Below are positions 10,658 through 18,947 of a stretch of 51,715 bases of DNA, piece by piece. The stretch is taken from the NCBI GenBank assembly GCA_001769535.1, contig MEOH01000003.1:1-51715 (forward strand). The letters run 5' to 3'. Made by a program: the position numbers and the translations under genes. This stretch comes from Bacteroidetes bacterium GWF2_38_335 (GTDB lineage: Bacteria > Bacteroidota > Bacteroidia > Bacteroidales > GWF2-38-335). A model generated the notes under the pieces. The model made no database searches. It worked only from the letters and a program-made list of their open reading frames with translations, and was not told the DNA's origin. Numbering within the stretch: the stretch's first letter is position 1; every line of letters begins with the position of its first letter.

Positions 10658-11929
10658 TTAATTAAACGACTTGACTATAAGTTCAAAATCTTTTAACGAC
10701 ATTCGCTGCATAGCCAGTCCCTCTTTATTGTCTAATCCGGTAAGAAGCTGCTTATAACCCACCAGCATCTCATTTCCGTCTTTCTTAAAAGCCATGATGG
10801 TGACTTTTTTACCTCTTGGTACTTTTTCAAATTTAATCGCTTTGTCAGCATTAAAATAATAACCGGGAAGAATCGACTTCATATCATGAAATACCATGCA
10901 AACTGTTGTTTTTTCATCTATACGGTCAACCTGGACAAATAAATCCTGGGTATTTTCGACTTCATAAAAAAGATCACAGTTGATCCATCCCAGATTACTT
11001 GATTTCATCAAAATACCGATCATTTGCTCGTTTTCTCCCCAATATTCTCCCGGGACTTCAATATTGCTTTCACCGTTGATTTGCCCAACATTGCCTTCCT
11101 TGTCTTCTGCCCAGTTGACCACATTGTCTTTTTCGTTTCCTTCAAAAACTTTCCAATTATCATCATACTTTACCGGCATCGTAATATCAATTTGCATTCC
11201 GGGCCTCAATTCAAGCTCCCTTCCATTACAAAAAGCCTTGATGTAAATCATTCCGCCCGAAACCAGCATTTTTCGGTTGCTTAAAGTTGTTAGTCCGGCA
11301 TTGAACATGTCTTCTTTTGAGTAAAATTCCCATACAGAAATGTTCAGTGTGTCGCATGATGCCATCTCACAGCCTGTGTAAAATGCATTTTCGGGAAACC
11401 GGATTGTGGTGCCCTGACTGCAATAAACAAAATCTTCGTAGCACGGCGATATTATGAATTTTTGCTCTTTTGCCGGATCGAGTACCGGACCTTCGCCAAC
11501 TGCATATTTTGTTGGCGCATCCGACGATTTGTAAACCAAAATTGAATATTCTCCATTCTGGTTTGTAAATGACCTGTAATCAATGGCGTCTTTTTTCTTT
11601 TTATCAAAAGGTACGATTATTCTTTTCATATCTTTTTCCATTACACCTTTTTCCAGTAAATACTCATAGGCCAGGTCTGCTCTTGATTTTGAAAGCGTTG
11701 TTTTACATCCGGTGTTCTTGTTTTTACATTCGTCCTTACTCAGAAAAGTGAATATCAATTCTTCACCATACGGTATTTTATCGTATGCCTGATCAATATA
11801 ATATTTCACTTCAAAGGTAATTACGTTGGAAGATTGCGGAAACATGATAAATGCTTCAGGGATTTCCTTGTTTTGACCCACTGCTGAGGATAAAACAAAA
11901 AACATTAACAAAATGGCCGGCGTTTTCAT
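10658..11929 (-). CDS. secreted protein with OmpA-like N-terminal region and ZU5-like segment
   Basis: 423 residues with a clear signal peptide (MKTPAILLMFFVLSSAVGQ). Residues about 28-110 read like an OmpA-type peptidoglycan-binding fold (FPQSSNVITF, then SKSRADLAYEYLLEKGV, comparable to the LSxxRAxxVxxYLxxxG signature), but the usual NxxLS/GxTD residues are weak. Residues about 170-265 resemble a segment common in Bacteroidota surface proteins (IRFPENAFYTGC through SGGMIYIKAFCNGRELEL). The C-terminal third is not recognised. It is monocistronic and convergent with the T9SS genes, sharing their terminator. Probably periplasmic or cell surface; function unknown. Confidence 0.7.
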   Translation of the reverse strand: MKTPAILLMFFVLSSAVGQNKEIPEAFIMFPQSSNVITFEVKYYIDQAYDKIPYGEELIFTFLSKDECKNKNTGCKTTLSKSRADLAYEYLLEKGVMEKDMKRIIVPFDKKKKDAIDYRSFTNQNGEYSILVYKSSDAPTKYAVGEGPVLDPAKEQKFIISPCYEDFVYCSQGTTIRFPENAFYTGCEMASCDTLNISVWEFYSKEDMFNAGLTTLSNRKMLVSGGMIYIKAFCNGRELELRPGMQIDITMPVKYDDNWKVFEGNEKDNVVNWAEDKEGNVGQINGESNIEVPGEYWGENEQMIGILMKSSNLGWINCDLFYEVENTQDLFVQVDRIDEKTTVCMVFHDMKSILPGYYFNADKAIKFEKVPRGKKVTIMAFKKDGNEMLVGYKQLLTGLDNKEGLAMQRMSLKDFELIVKSFN

Positions 11930-12078
11930 GGTTTTGAGTTTTAAGTTAATTTGTTGATTAGCAGATATGCAAATGAGCTGATGTGCAGATGCGCTAATTT
12001 GTCCCTTTAATTTTAAATTACTAAATTGCAGGTAGATGTTGTTTCATAAAATGGCTTTATACTTAAAACATTTATATA

Positions 12079-12603
12079 ATGCAATACAAGACCAAAAGGT
12101 TCGCTGTGCGGCCATGGAATTTTGACGACTGTCAGGATTTGGCATTCTACGGTAATAACAAGAAGATTTATGACAATCTTCGTGACGCATTTCCATATCC
12201 ATACACCTTGAAAAATGCTGAAAACTGGCTAAAATTGGCGCCCTATGAAAAAAATTATTTGCTTCGGGCAATTGAAATTGACGGGCATGCGGTGGGTGGA
12301 ATAGGTGCTATTTTTAAAGATGATGTGTACCGAAAATCCTGCGAAATTGGCTACTGGCTTGCAGAACAATATTGGGGCAGGGGAATAATGACCGAAATTA
12401 TTAAAAAGCTGGTTAAGCATATTTTTGAAAAACATGATGTGGTCAGGGTTTATGCTGCCATTTTTGAATCGAACAAGGCATCAGCAAGGGTTTTGGAAAA
12501 AGCCGGACTGAAACTCGAAGCTGTGCATAAAAAAGCTGTGTTCAAAAATGGTGTCTTTATGGATGAGTTGATGTATGCGGTTGTCAGGTTAAAAAATGAG
12601 TGA
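12079..12603 (+). CDS. GNAT family N-acetyltransferase (RimJ/RimL type)
   Basis: 174 residues spanning a whole GNAT domain. It begins with the YKTKRFAVRPWNFDDCQDL strand-helix start, contains the acetyl-CoA pyrophosphate loop EQYWGRGIMTEIIKKL (about 95-110), and then the NKASARVLEKAGLKLEA segment typical of RimJ/RimL-like enzymes that acetylate protein N-termini or small amines. The substrate cannot be read from the sequence. It stands alone between two minus-strand genes; no partner genes are evident. Cytoplasmic. Confidence 0.88.
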   Translation: MQYKTKRFAVRPWNFDDCQDLAFYGNNKKIYDNLRDAFPYPYTLKNAENWLKLAPYEKNYLLRAIEIDGHAVGGIGAIFKDDVYRKSCEIGYWLAEQYWGRGIMTEIIKKLVKHIFEKHDVVRVYAAIFESNKASARVLEKAGLKLEAVHKKAVFKNGVFMDELMYAVVRLKNE

Positions 12604-12793
12604 AAAAAATTACACAAAATTACTTGCAAAAATGTGGAAATAATCACGGAATTGCATGATAAAATGGGAAATCAAGTAAATAGAACCAAAACTGATTAAC
12701 TGGAAAACCAGTAAAGCAGAAGTCTATTAATTCTGAAATGAACCAAGCAGTAGGATAGTAATAGGCTAAATAAAACAACAGGAGATATAACAA

Positions 12794-14065
12794 TTATCTC
12801 ACTGTCAAAGTTTTTCCATCAGAAGATTTATCTACTTCTCCGATTGTCTTTGCAGAATCCTTTGATTGATTTTGATTATATGCCGAAATTCGATATCTCT
12901 TGCTTTTGTATAATTGAATGTTTGCAGTACTTCCGGGCTGAACTGAAGTAATGCTTTCTGACATTGTGGTTAGGTCGGTTTGAATAATGTAAATTGTTTG
13001 CCCGCTGTTTTCATTGGATATACTGATAGAAAAACTATTATCTGAAAAACCACTGCCAACGGGCTTTTGCTGCTCCAGATACTGATTTCTTTCTGCAATG
13101 GTCATTTTATTCAATTTTTCTTCCTGCTGCCTTAAGTCTTCATTTTTCTCTGCTTCACTGCCTTTTAATTCGTATTCATTATATAATTCAGCCAACATGG
13201 TTTGGTTTTCGGAAAATTTCAGTTTTGCCGCTTCATCCACATTCAAGAGAAATACTCCCTTAATATTTTTTATTTTATAATACTTGTCGGATTGTAGTTT
13301 TGCAGTAACCTCCAATTCTATTTCAACACGATGCTCTCCCTCCGAAAGCTCCTTGAAAACCGAGGAAATAACACTGCTGAAGTTTCGGGAAAGGATGTCA
13401 TTATAACCTGAAATAATTGAATTCGCATTTTTGTAGTTTGTTTCAATGGATTCAAAAAAAGCTTTTTCAGGAACGATTGCCAATATCAAATCTTTTTGGC
13501 TGTACGGGAGTTTAAAAAACTCTTTTTCTCTAAGTTTGACGTTTGACTCATTCCCACCTTCCTTAGTGTTTACTTTTATTGTTACCCGATAATATTGCAA
13601 TCCGGAGGCATCCTCTTTAGGCATCAATTCATACAATGATTTTCCAATATTTAATTTTGCATAAATTGCATCTTCTCCACTAAAGGAAATGATATTGGCA
13701 TTTGCGATGTTATAATCGTTGGTGAATGTAAGATAAGCAGGTTCAATAATATCAGCAAATGCTCCATCTGAAAAATTTTCTGTAACGGTTTTATTTTCGG
13801 CAGCCAATGTTTGTTGCTCTTTGGCTATCTCATCAATTATTGATGGTTTTGAATCAGTTTGATTTCCGTCAGTGGTTTTTGTATCGGTGGTTTGTGAATT
13901 GCTATTTTGGTTTTCGTCCTTGTTTTTGTCGTTTTTCTTTTTGCTTACTTTGTCAACAGCTTTGTTAGTTATTTTGTTTAAATCAATCTGTGAGAAGCTT
14001 TTTAAGGGATTAAAATATAGAATAACAAAGGTCATCAGGATAATAATAATTGATTTTTGTTTCAT
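12794..14065 (-). CDS. secreted protein of unknown function with charged linker
   Basis: Start chosen at the ATG at 14065, because MKQKSIIIILMTFVILYF is a good signal peptide; an in-frame ATG 17 codons upstream would add a lysine-rich tail. The mature N-terminus is rich in Lys, Asp, Asn and Gln (residues about 40-80), a likely flexible linker. About 80-320 is a mixed alpha/beta region with a glutamate-rich helical stretch (YNEYELKGSEAEKNEDLRQQ). The last 90 residues look like a small beta-sandwich (SGQTIYIIQTDLTTM to the end). I do not recognise the family. It is the last gene in a minus-strand run after hypF, separated by 93 bases from it. Likely periplasmic or surface located. Confidence 0.6.
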   Translation of the reverse strand: MKQKSIIIILMTFVILYFNPLKSFSQIDLNKITNKAVDKVSKKKNDKNKDENQNSNSQTTDTKTTDGNQTDSKPSIIDEIAKEQQTLAAENKTVTENFSDGAFADIIEPAYLTFTNDYNIANANIISFSGEDAIYAKLNIGKSLYELMPKEDASGLQYYRVTIKVNTKEGGNESNVKLREKEFFKLPYSQKDLILAIVPEKAFFESIETNYKNANSIISGYNDILSRNFSSVISSVFKELSEGEHRVEIELEVTAKLQSDKYYKIKNIKGVFLLNVDEAAKLKFSENQTMLAELYNEYELKGSEAEKNEDLRQQEEKLNKMTIAERNQYLEQQKPVGSGFSDNSFSISISNENSGQTIYIIQTDLTTMSESITSVQPGSTANIQLYKSKRYRISAYNQNQSKDSAKTIGEVDKSSDGKTLTVR

Positions 14066-14158
14066 GGCTTTTGTTTTTTGTTTTTTGTTTGTTTTTGTAA
14101 AAATATTATTTTTCAATTAGATACAAAAGAAAAATATGAAAAATTGAGGAAATATGAC

Positions 14159-16402
14159 TTAATAAATGCTGTTTTTGCCAACCACCATCTGCCCCAAAGC
14201 AATTCCTCCGTCATTTGATGGAACCTGCTCGTTGGAGTAAACTTCAAAGTGCAGTTTATTCAATTCTTTTTCAACGTTCTCAAGCAAATACCTGTTCTGG
14301 AATGTTCCACCCGATAAGCATATTTTATTAATTCCGCTTTCTTTTCTGATTTTTTCAGCTGTTTCAATTATAACGGTAATGATCGTATTGTGGAATTTTG
14401 CAGAAATAATCCCGATTGGGATTTTCTTTTCCAAATCGGCAACAATTTCTTTTATGGTCTTAATGAAAGAAATGTCATCTGCAACTTCATAGTTGTACTT
14501 TTCTTTTACTCCGGGTTCAATTATTGCCTCAAGCCGCATGGGCGCCTCGGCATGAAAATCTGCATGGGTACACAGGTTAATTATTGCCGAAACAGCGTCA
14601 AATAATCTGCCGGCACTGCTGCTCAGCGGACAGTTGATTTTCTTGTCTATGGCCTGCAGCAATAGAGCTGTTTTTTCATGGTCGAGCTGCTTTACGAATG
14701 GGATGTCTTTTTTCAGGAAGTCTTGTCCGTAGGCCTTATAGAGAAAGGAAACGCCCATTCTCCATGATTCTTTCGCGGCCTTGTCTCCTCCGGGCATCGG
14801 AATGTACTCAAAATGGGTTTTTCTTTGGTAGTTTTCGTAGTCGCAAACCATGAATTCGGCTCCCCAGATATTCCCGTCATCTCCCAGTCCGGTGCCGTCC
14901 ATGGCAACCCCAATTACTTTTTCATCAAGTCCATGTTCTGCCATGCACGAAGCAATGTGTGCATGGTGGTGCTGTACCTCAATGATTTTTAGTCCGGTTT
15001 CCTTTGCATACCTCGTTGACAGATAATCGGGATGCAGATCGCAAACCATAACCTTTGGCTCAACCCTGAAGAGCTTTTTAAACCGCTCAAGTGATTCGGA
15101 AAAAAACTCCAGTGTTTCCATGTTTTTTAAATCTCCGATATGCTGGCTCATGATCGCCTGATGGTCTTTTCCCACGCAAAAACAATTCACCAGTTCGGCT
15201 CCGGTGGCAATGATTCCGTCAACACTGAAGTTAAAGGTAAACGGACCGGGTACAAATCCTCTGGAACGCCTTATCAGTCTGGGTTTATCGTTTACTGCGA
15301 ATACCACTGAATCGTCAGTCCGGTTATATATTTCGCGGTTATAGGAAAGCACCGCATCGCATATTTTTCCAAGCTTTTCACGGGCGGTTTTATCATCAAT
15401 CACAATGGGTTCATCTGAGATGTTTCCGCTGGTAAGAACAATGGCATCAGTCCTGAGTTTTTCAAATAAAAGATAATGCACAGGCATATAGGGCAACATG
15501 CAACCAATGGTGTTAAATCCCAAACAAACAGATTGGGCAAAATCTTTTTTCTTTTTGAGAAGGATAATGGGTCTTTGCCACGAGCTGATTTGTTCCTGTT
15601 CAGTTTGTGAAACAAAGGTATATTCCTTTACTTTTTCAATATTTCTGAACATCACAGCAAAGGGTTTGCTTTCCCTGATTTTATTTTTTCTAAGCCGGTT
15701 AACAGCATGCTCATTTGATGCATCACAGGCAATAAAATATCCACCAATACCTTTGATTGCAACAATTTTCCCTTCGTTAAAAAGATTTGCAGTGTGATTT
15801 AAAATGGATTTGAAATCAGTAATTTCAGACTTGTTGTCATGAAGAATATAAGATGGTCCGCACACCTCGCAAGCAACAGGTTGTGCATGAAAGCGACGAT
15901 CCAGAATGTCGGTGTATTCTTTTCGGCAATCATCGCACATCACAAAGGGCAGCATGGTGGTTTTTTCGCGGTCGTAGGGGAGGTCTTTGATGATGGTGAA
16001 CCTCGGACCGCAGTTGGTGCAGTTGATGAATGGGTAGTTGATGCGGTTCTTCTGGACTTTCATGTCGGCAAGGCAGTCGGGGCATACGGCTATGTCCGGA
16101 CTAACATCCGTGATGGCATCGGAGGTGTTTTTGCTTTTAACGATGGTGAATTCCGTGAAGTTTTCTGCATCGACATCTGAAATGTTCATTGAAACAATTT
16201 TTGAAGCCAATGGTGCTTCTTTTTTGATGGATTGAACAAAGGCCTCAATTTTTTCGACATCGCCCTGAGCGCATATGTAAACCCCGTCGTTGCGATTGTC
16301 AACCCAGCCGGTTATTCCATTGCGTGCGGCAATGCGGTAAATGAACGGCCTGAAACCAACGCCCTGCACAAGACCTTTGATATGGATGTTTATTGTTTTC
16401 AA
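14159..16402 (-). CDS. hypF: carbamoyltransferase HypF
   Basis: 747 residues, full length. HypF converts carbamoyl phosphate to a carbamoyl adenylate and passes it to HypE, the source of the cyanide ligands of [NiFe]-hydrogenases. Domains in order: acylphosphatase (1-88; GVGFRPFIYR with Arg18 and GWVDN with Asn36), two zinc-finger pairs (CPDC at 107-110, CTNC at 128-131, CDDC at 156-159, CEVC at 178-181), a YrdC-like domain (about 195-380) and a Kae1-like C-terminal domain with the HHHAHIA metal motif. The start is TTG: an in-frame stop lies six codons upstream and no ATG or GTG intervenes. No other hyp or hydrogenase gene is in the window. Confidence 0.95.
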   Translation of the reverse strand: MKTINIHIKGLVQGVGFRPFIYRIAARNGITGWVDNRNDGVYICAQGDVEKIEAFVQSIKKEAPLASKIVSMNISDVDAENFTEFTIVKSKNTSDAITDVSPDIAVCPDCLADMKVQKNRINYPFINCTNCGPRFTIIKDLPYDREKTTMLPFVMCDDCRKEYTDILDRRFHAQPVACEVCGPSYILHDNKSEITDFKSILNHTANLFNEGKIVAIKGIGGYFIACDASNEHAVNRLRKNKIRESKPFAVMFRNIEKVKEYTFVSQTEQEQISSWQRPIILLKKKKDFAQSVCLGFNTIGCMLPYMPVHYLLFEKLRTDAIVLTSGNISDEPIVIDDKTAREKLGKICDAVLSYNREIYNRTDDSVVFAVNDKPRLIRRSRGFVPGPFTFNFSVDGIIATGAELVNCFCVGKDHQAIMSQHIGDLKNMETLEFFSESLERFKKLFRVEPKVMVCDLHPDYLSTRYAKETGLKIIEVQHHHAHIASCMAEHGLDEKVIGVAMDGTGLGDDGNIWGAEFMVCDYENYQRKTHFEYIPMPGGDKAAKESWRMGVSFLYKAYGQDFLKKDIPFVKQLDHEKTALLLQAIDKKINCPLSSSAGRLFDAVSAIINLCTHADFHAEAPMRLEAIIEPGVKEKYNYEVADDISFIKTIKEIVADLEKKIPIGIISAKFHNTIITVIIETAEKIRKESGINKICLSGGTFQNRYLLENVEKELNKLHFEVYSNEQVPSNDGGIALGQMVVGKNSIY

Positions 16403-16409
16403 TGGAAGA

Positions 16410-16417
16410 CAAAATTA
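16410..16417 (-). promoter_or_regulatory. -7 box upstream of hypF
   Basis: Reads TAATTTTG on the minus strand, an exact match to the Bacteroidota TAnnTTTG box. Only 7 bases separate it from the TTG start, so the transcript would have almost no leader. No convincing -33 TTG is seen. Confidence 0.4.
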
Positions 16418-16427
16418 GTATTTTTAT

Positions 16428-16520
16428 GGATATTTGCCTTCGGCGATTCTGGATATTTGCGGGATTGGATATTTGTCTTTGGCGAGATTGGATATTTGCT
16501 TCGCGATATTGGATATTTGC
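16428..16520. repeat. irregular array of GGATATTTGC motifs
   Basis: Five copies of GGATATTTG(C/T) start at 16428, 16451, 16467, 16490 and 16511, separated by 6-14 bases of related but varying sequence (CTTCGGCGATT, TCTTTGGCGAGATT, CTTCGCGATATT). The spacing is 16-23 bases. The array occupies the gap between hypF and the next minus-strand gene, upstream of the hypF promoter. Confidence 0.75.
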
Positions 16521-16554
16521 TTTGTGACCAATCGGTTGGCAGATTGAGTTGCTT

Positions 16555-17049
16555 TTATGCGCGTTTATTGGTCCTGATGACTTTTATTAAATAAATAATT
16601 ATAACAGGTAAAAACGAAATCAAGCAAGCTTTATAAATTATCTCCGGGTTAATTAAATGATAAAACGGATTTTCGTTTACAGGAAAAAATGGATTAATAT
16701 CCTTGTATAAAAATGAATCAATAAGAACATGCAGCCAAATTCCCAAAACACCTGAAATAACTGCTTTTCGTAGGTTTTTTGTGTAATCTAAAGCAATCAG
16801 TTTCATACCCCAATTTATGGGTTTGAAGGCGTAATAACCTAAAGCTCCAAATATTGTCCCGATAATAATTCCCGACAGAAAAGTATGGGCATAGCCATGC
16901 AGCGGATAATTTAAATTGAATACCATTACCATTAACGGTTCAATATCTACGATTACATTGGCCAATATGAAAATGGGAATGTCGATATACCTGTTTAGGG
17001 GTAAGGAAATTAGTGCGCTTGGTCCGAAATGTAACGGTGTTATTGGCAT
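16555..17049 (-). CDS. YdjM-like (metal-dependent hydrolase family) membrane protein
   Basis: 164 residues from the ATG at 17049. This start is preferred over a TTG at 17073 because the family begins MPITPLHFGP, and because the TTG overlaps a -7 promoter box. Several membrane segments are visible (about 25-45, 55-75, 95-115, 135-155). Conserved polar motifs fit the LexA-regulated YdjM-type family of membrane-bound presumed metal hydrolases: VDIEPL, HGYAHTF, and LHVLIDSFLY. His and Asp residues in these motifs are the likely metal ligands. The physiological substrate is unknown. It precedes hypF on the same strand but appears to have its own promoter. Confidence 0.7.
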   Translation of the reverse strand: MPITPLHFGPSALISLPLNRYIDIPIFILANVIVDIEPLMVMVFNLNYPLHGYAHTFLSGIIIGTIFGALGYYAFKPINWGMKLIALDYTKNLRKAVISGVLGIWLHVLIDSFLYKDINPFFPVNENPFYHLINPEIIYKACLISFLPVIIIYLIKVIRTNKRA

Positions 17050-17070
17050 AAATCTAACATTATTGTTGTC

Positions 17071-17078
17071 CAAAGATA
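17071..17078 (-). promoter_or_regulatory. -7 box upstream of the YdjM-like gene
   Basis: TATCTTTG on the minus strand, an exact TAnnTTTG match 21 bases before the ATG at 17049. It supports that ATG as the true start. Confidence 0.45.
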
Positions 17079-17465
17079 TAATTTTTTGCTGTGTGAATTA
17101 TTTTCTGAAAAGAACTGCCCCGTTGCAAGCAAACGGGGTATCAACTTAGGATTTATTATATTTCCGCCCAAAGGGACGAGGAATCGAGTTTACGAGCTTC
17201 GCAAACGCTGAACCGCGTGCCGCATTAGCTTTAGCGGTGGCGCAGCTTAATGCGAAAGCGTTCGGCGAAGCCAATAAAACCTTAGAGATCCCTCGGCTTC
17301 CCTCGGGATCAGTTCGACTAAATAATTTCAGTTCACTATCGTTCCTGAAATTATAGTCTCACTGATTTAATTTTTGTATTGTAAGTGATTATTTTTTAAG
17401 AAAATAGATTGATTTTAGATTTTTTTTTGTAATATTGATATTGAATAATTCTAAGCAGCTATATC
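17079..17465. other. noncoding gap with structured GC-rich patch
   Basis: No gene is seen. From the left it holds a short hairpin (CCCCGTT 17118-17124 with AACGGGG 17132-17138) without a T-run. Next comes a GC-rich structured patch (about 17161-17310), and then a 10-base-stem hairpin (ATAATTTCAG, 17322-17331, pairing with 17345-17354). The last 100 bases before the next gene are very AT-rich. Confidence 0.7.
17196..17271. ncRNA. possible structured RNA or fossil repeat (nested inverted repeats)
   Basis: Outer arms GCTTCGCAAACGCT (17196-17209) and AGCGTTCGGCGAAGC (17257-17271) pair with one internal irregularity. Inside them CGCATTAGCT (17221-17230) pairs with AGCTTAATGCG (17244-17254) with a one-base bulge. 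The nested fold and the local GC content, well above the flanks, suggest a stable RNA or a decayed mobile repeat. No family was recognised. Confidence 0.35.
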
Positions 17466-18875
17466 ATGATTTTAAGAATATTTTTTATTTGGATATTTTT
17501 CATTTCCATTACTGGAAATTCCCAAACACTAATCGGAACAAGCTACAGTCCCGATGCCACAGCAAATCATAACCAAAGAAAAATTGTAAGAGATTCGGCT
17601 GAAAAAATTTTTGTAGTATTTGTTGATACCTTTAATCTGGAAAACGTTATTAAAGGGGTTTGGTTGAACATAGAAACGGGTGATTGGAGCAGTGAATTGA
17701 TGATTTGTAGCGGATTTAACCCGACAATTTCAATATCAGAAGAAGGAACAAAACATTTAGTGTATGAATCGAATGATTCTTTAACCAGAATAATGTACAT
17801 CAATTCTGAAAACTTTATTGATTGGGGTACACCTGTTGAGTTAAGCAATTCGTTATTAGTGAGTAGATTACCTGTTGCTGATGTGGATTCATCCGGAAAT
17901 CTGAATATTTTATGGATTCAGGAAAATGAAGATATGACAGAATCCTTAATTTACAGAAACGTTTTAAACGGAACTCTTTCTGATCCGATTACCGTTACAA
18001 CCAAGTCCGAAATAATTGATATTGCAATTGCAAATCACTTGGATTATTATGATGATAACCTGTATTTTGCTATTCAGTTTGATGGTGATTCACTGCATTT
18101 TTTCAGAACTGACAATGCGTTTTCATTTCTTGATACATTAATTGAGGATAAAGGCAGCATGCCGGGTATTACTTATAATTCTGTTGCAGGAGGTTATGGA
18201 GACGAATCTTTAAGGGTTTTATATCTTAATTCATCGTCTCAAATTGTTGAGGGAGAAATACTTACATATTATGATGAAATTTTTTTTGAAACAATGGCCT
18301 ATGAAAATGTAGATGTAATTTGTGTGGATGATTTGATACCTTGTATTGGTTACAGTTTCATTATGCTTAAATCCGGAGTGTTATACCATGTTTTTTCTTA
18401 TGGGACTGATTTGGGATTAAGATATGAACTTGATACAATTGACTCAAATCCCATTAATCCTTCAATTGCTTATAAACGATTCAGCTTTGATTGTATTGAT
18501 TACATCTGGATGGAAGACAATGGAGATGGTTATAATATCTTCTACAAACGCGATGAAAAGCATATTTGGCTTGGTGTTAAAGATGTGAAAGAAACTGATG
18601 TTTTTAGTATTTCCGGTTATCCAAATCCTTTTACAGATAAGATTAACATTGAAATCAGGACCGATGAAAAAAATCATCCGGTTGTGAAAGTAATGAATAC
18701 AAGTGGTCAATACATCAGGTTACTTGATATCAGATTAACCCATGAGGGAAAGTATTGCTATGAATGGGATGGAACAGATCAAAAAGGAAAAAAGGTTGAC
18801 AGTGGCACTTATATAATTACTTGTCTGTCAGAGAAAATTAAAACTTCCAGAAAGGTGTTGTTTGTGAATAAATAA
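17466..18875 (+). CDS. secreted protein with T9SS type A sorting domain
   Basis: 469 residues. A signal peptide (MILRIFFIWIFFISITGNSQ) is followed by about 350 residues of repeated beta-strand blocks with recurring aromatic and Asp patterns (for example GNLNILWIQENED and FDCIDYIWMEDNGDGYNIFYKR), which read like a sialidase- or exo-alpha-type beta-propeller. The last about 80 residues (YPNPFTDKINIEI ... DSGTYIITCLSEK ... KVLFVNK) form a Por-secretion-tail type A C-terminal domain, so the protein should cross the outer membrane by the T9SS and be anchored or released at the surface. No catalytic motif was recognised; the propeller reading is an inference. Confidence 0.8.
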   Translation: MILRIFFIWIFFISITGNSQTLIGTSYSPDATANHNQRKIVRDSAEKIFVVFVDTFNLENVIKGVWLNIETGDWSSELMICSGFNPTISISEEGTKHLVYESNDSLTRIMYINSENFIDWGTPVELSNSLLVSRLPVADVDSSGNLNILWIQENEDMTESLIYRNVLNGTLSDPITVTTKSEIIDIAIANHLDYYDDNLYFAIQFDGDSLHFFRTDNAFSFLDTLIEDKGSMPGITYNSVAGGYGDESLRVLYLNSSSQIVEGEILTYYDEIFFETMAYENVDVICVDDLIPCIGYSFIMLKSGVLYHVFSYGTDLGLRYELDTIDSNPINPSIAYKRFSFDCIDYIWMEDNGDGYNIFYKRDEKHIWLGVKDVKETDVFSISGYPNPFTDKINIEIRTDEKNHPVVKVMNTSGQYIRLLDIRLTHEGKYCYEWDGTDQKGKKVDSGTYIITCLSEKIKTSRKVLFVNK

Positions 18876-18876
18876 A

Positions 18877-18916
18877 CGAATTACGAATAATGAACACCGA
18901 ATTTCGAATTACGAAT
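18877..18916. repeat. short direct repeat CGAATTACGAAT
   Basis: Two copies of the 12-mer CGAATTACGAAT at 18877-18888 and 18905-18916 between the stop of the T9SS cargo and rex. Short intergenic repeats of this kind are common in Bacteroidota; no function is evident. Confidence 0.6.
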
Positions 18917-18947
18917 GAAATTAATTTTGTGAATCCTTTGGTATTTA

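Noticed and set aside
16232-16594. Plus-strand open frame of 120 codons across the hypF start
   Set aside because: It is created by the GGATATTTGC array and the antisense of hypF; the protein is not family-like.
17049-17073. TTG start at 17073 for the YdjM-like gene
   Set aside because: It overlaps an exact -7 promoter box, and family members start at MPITPLHF.
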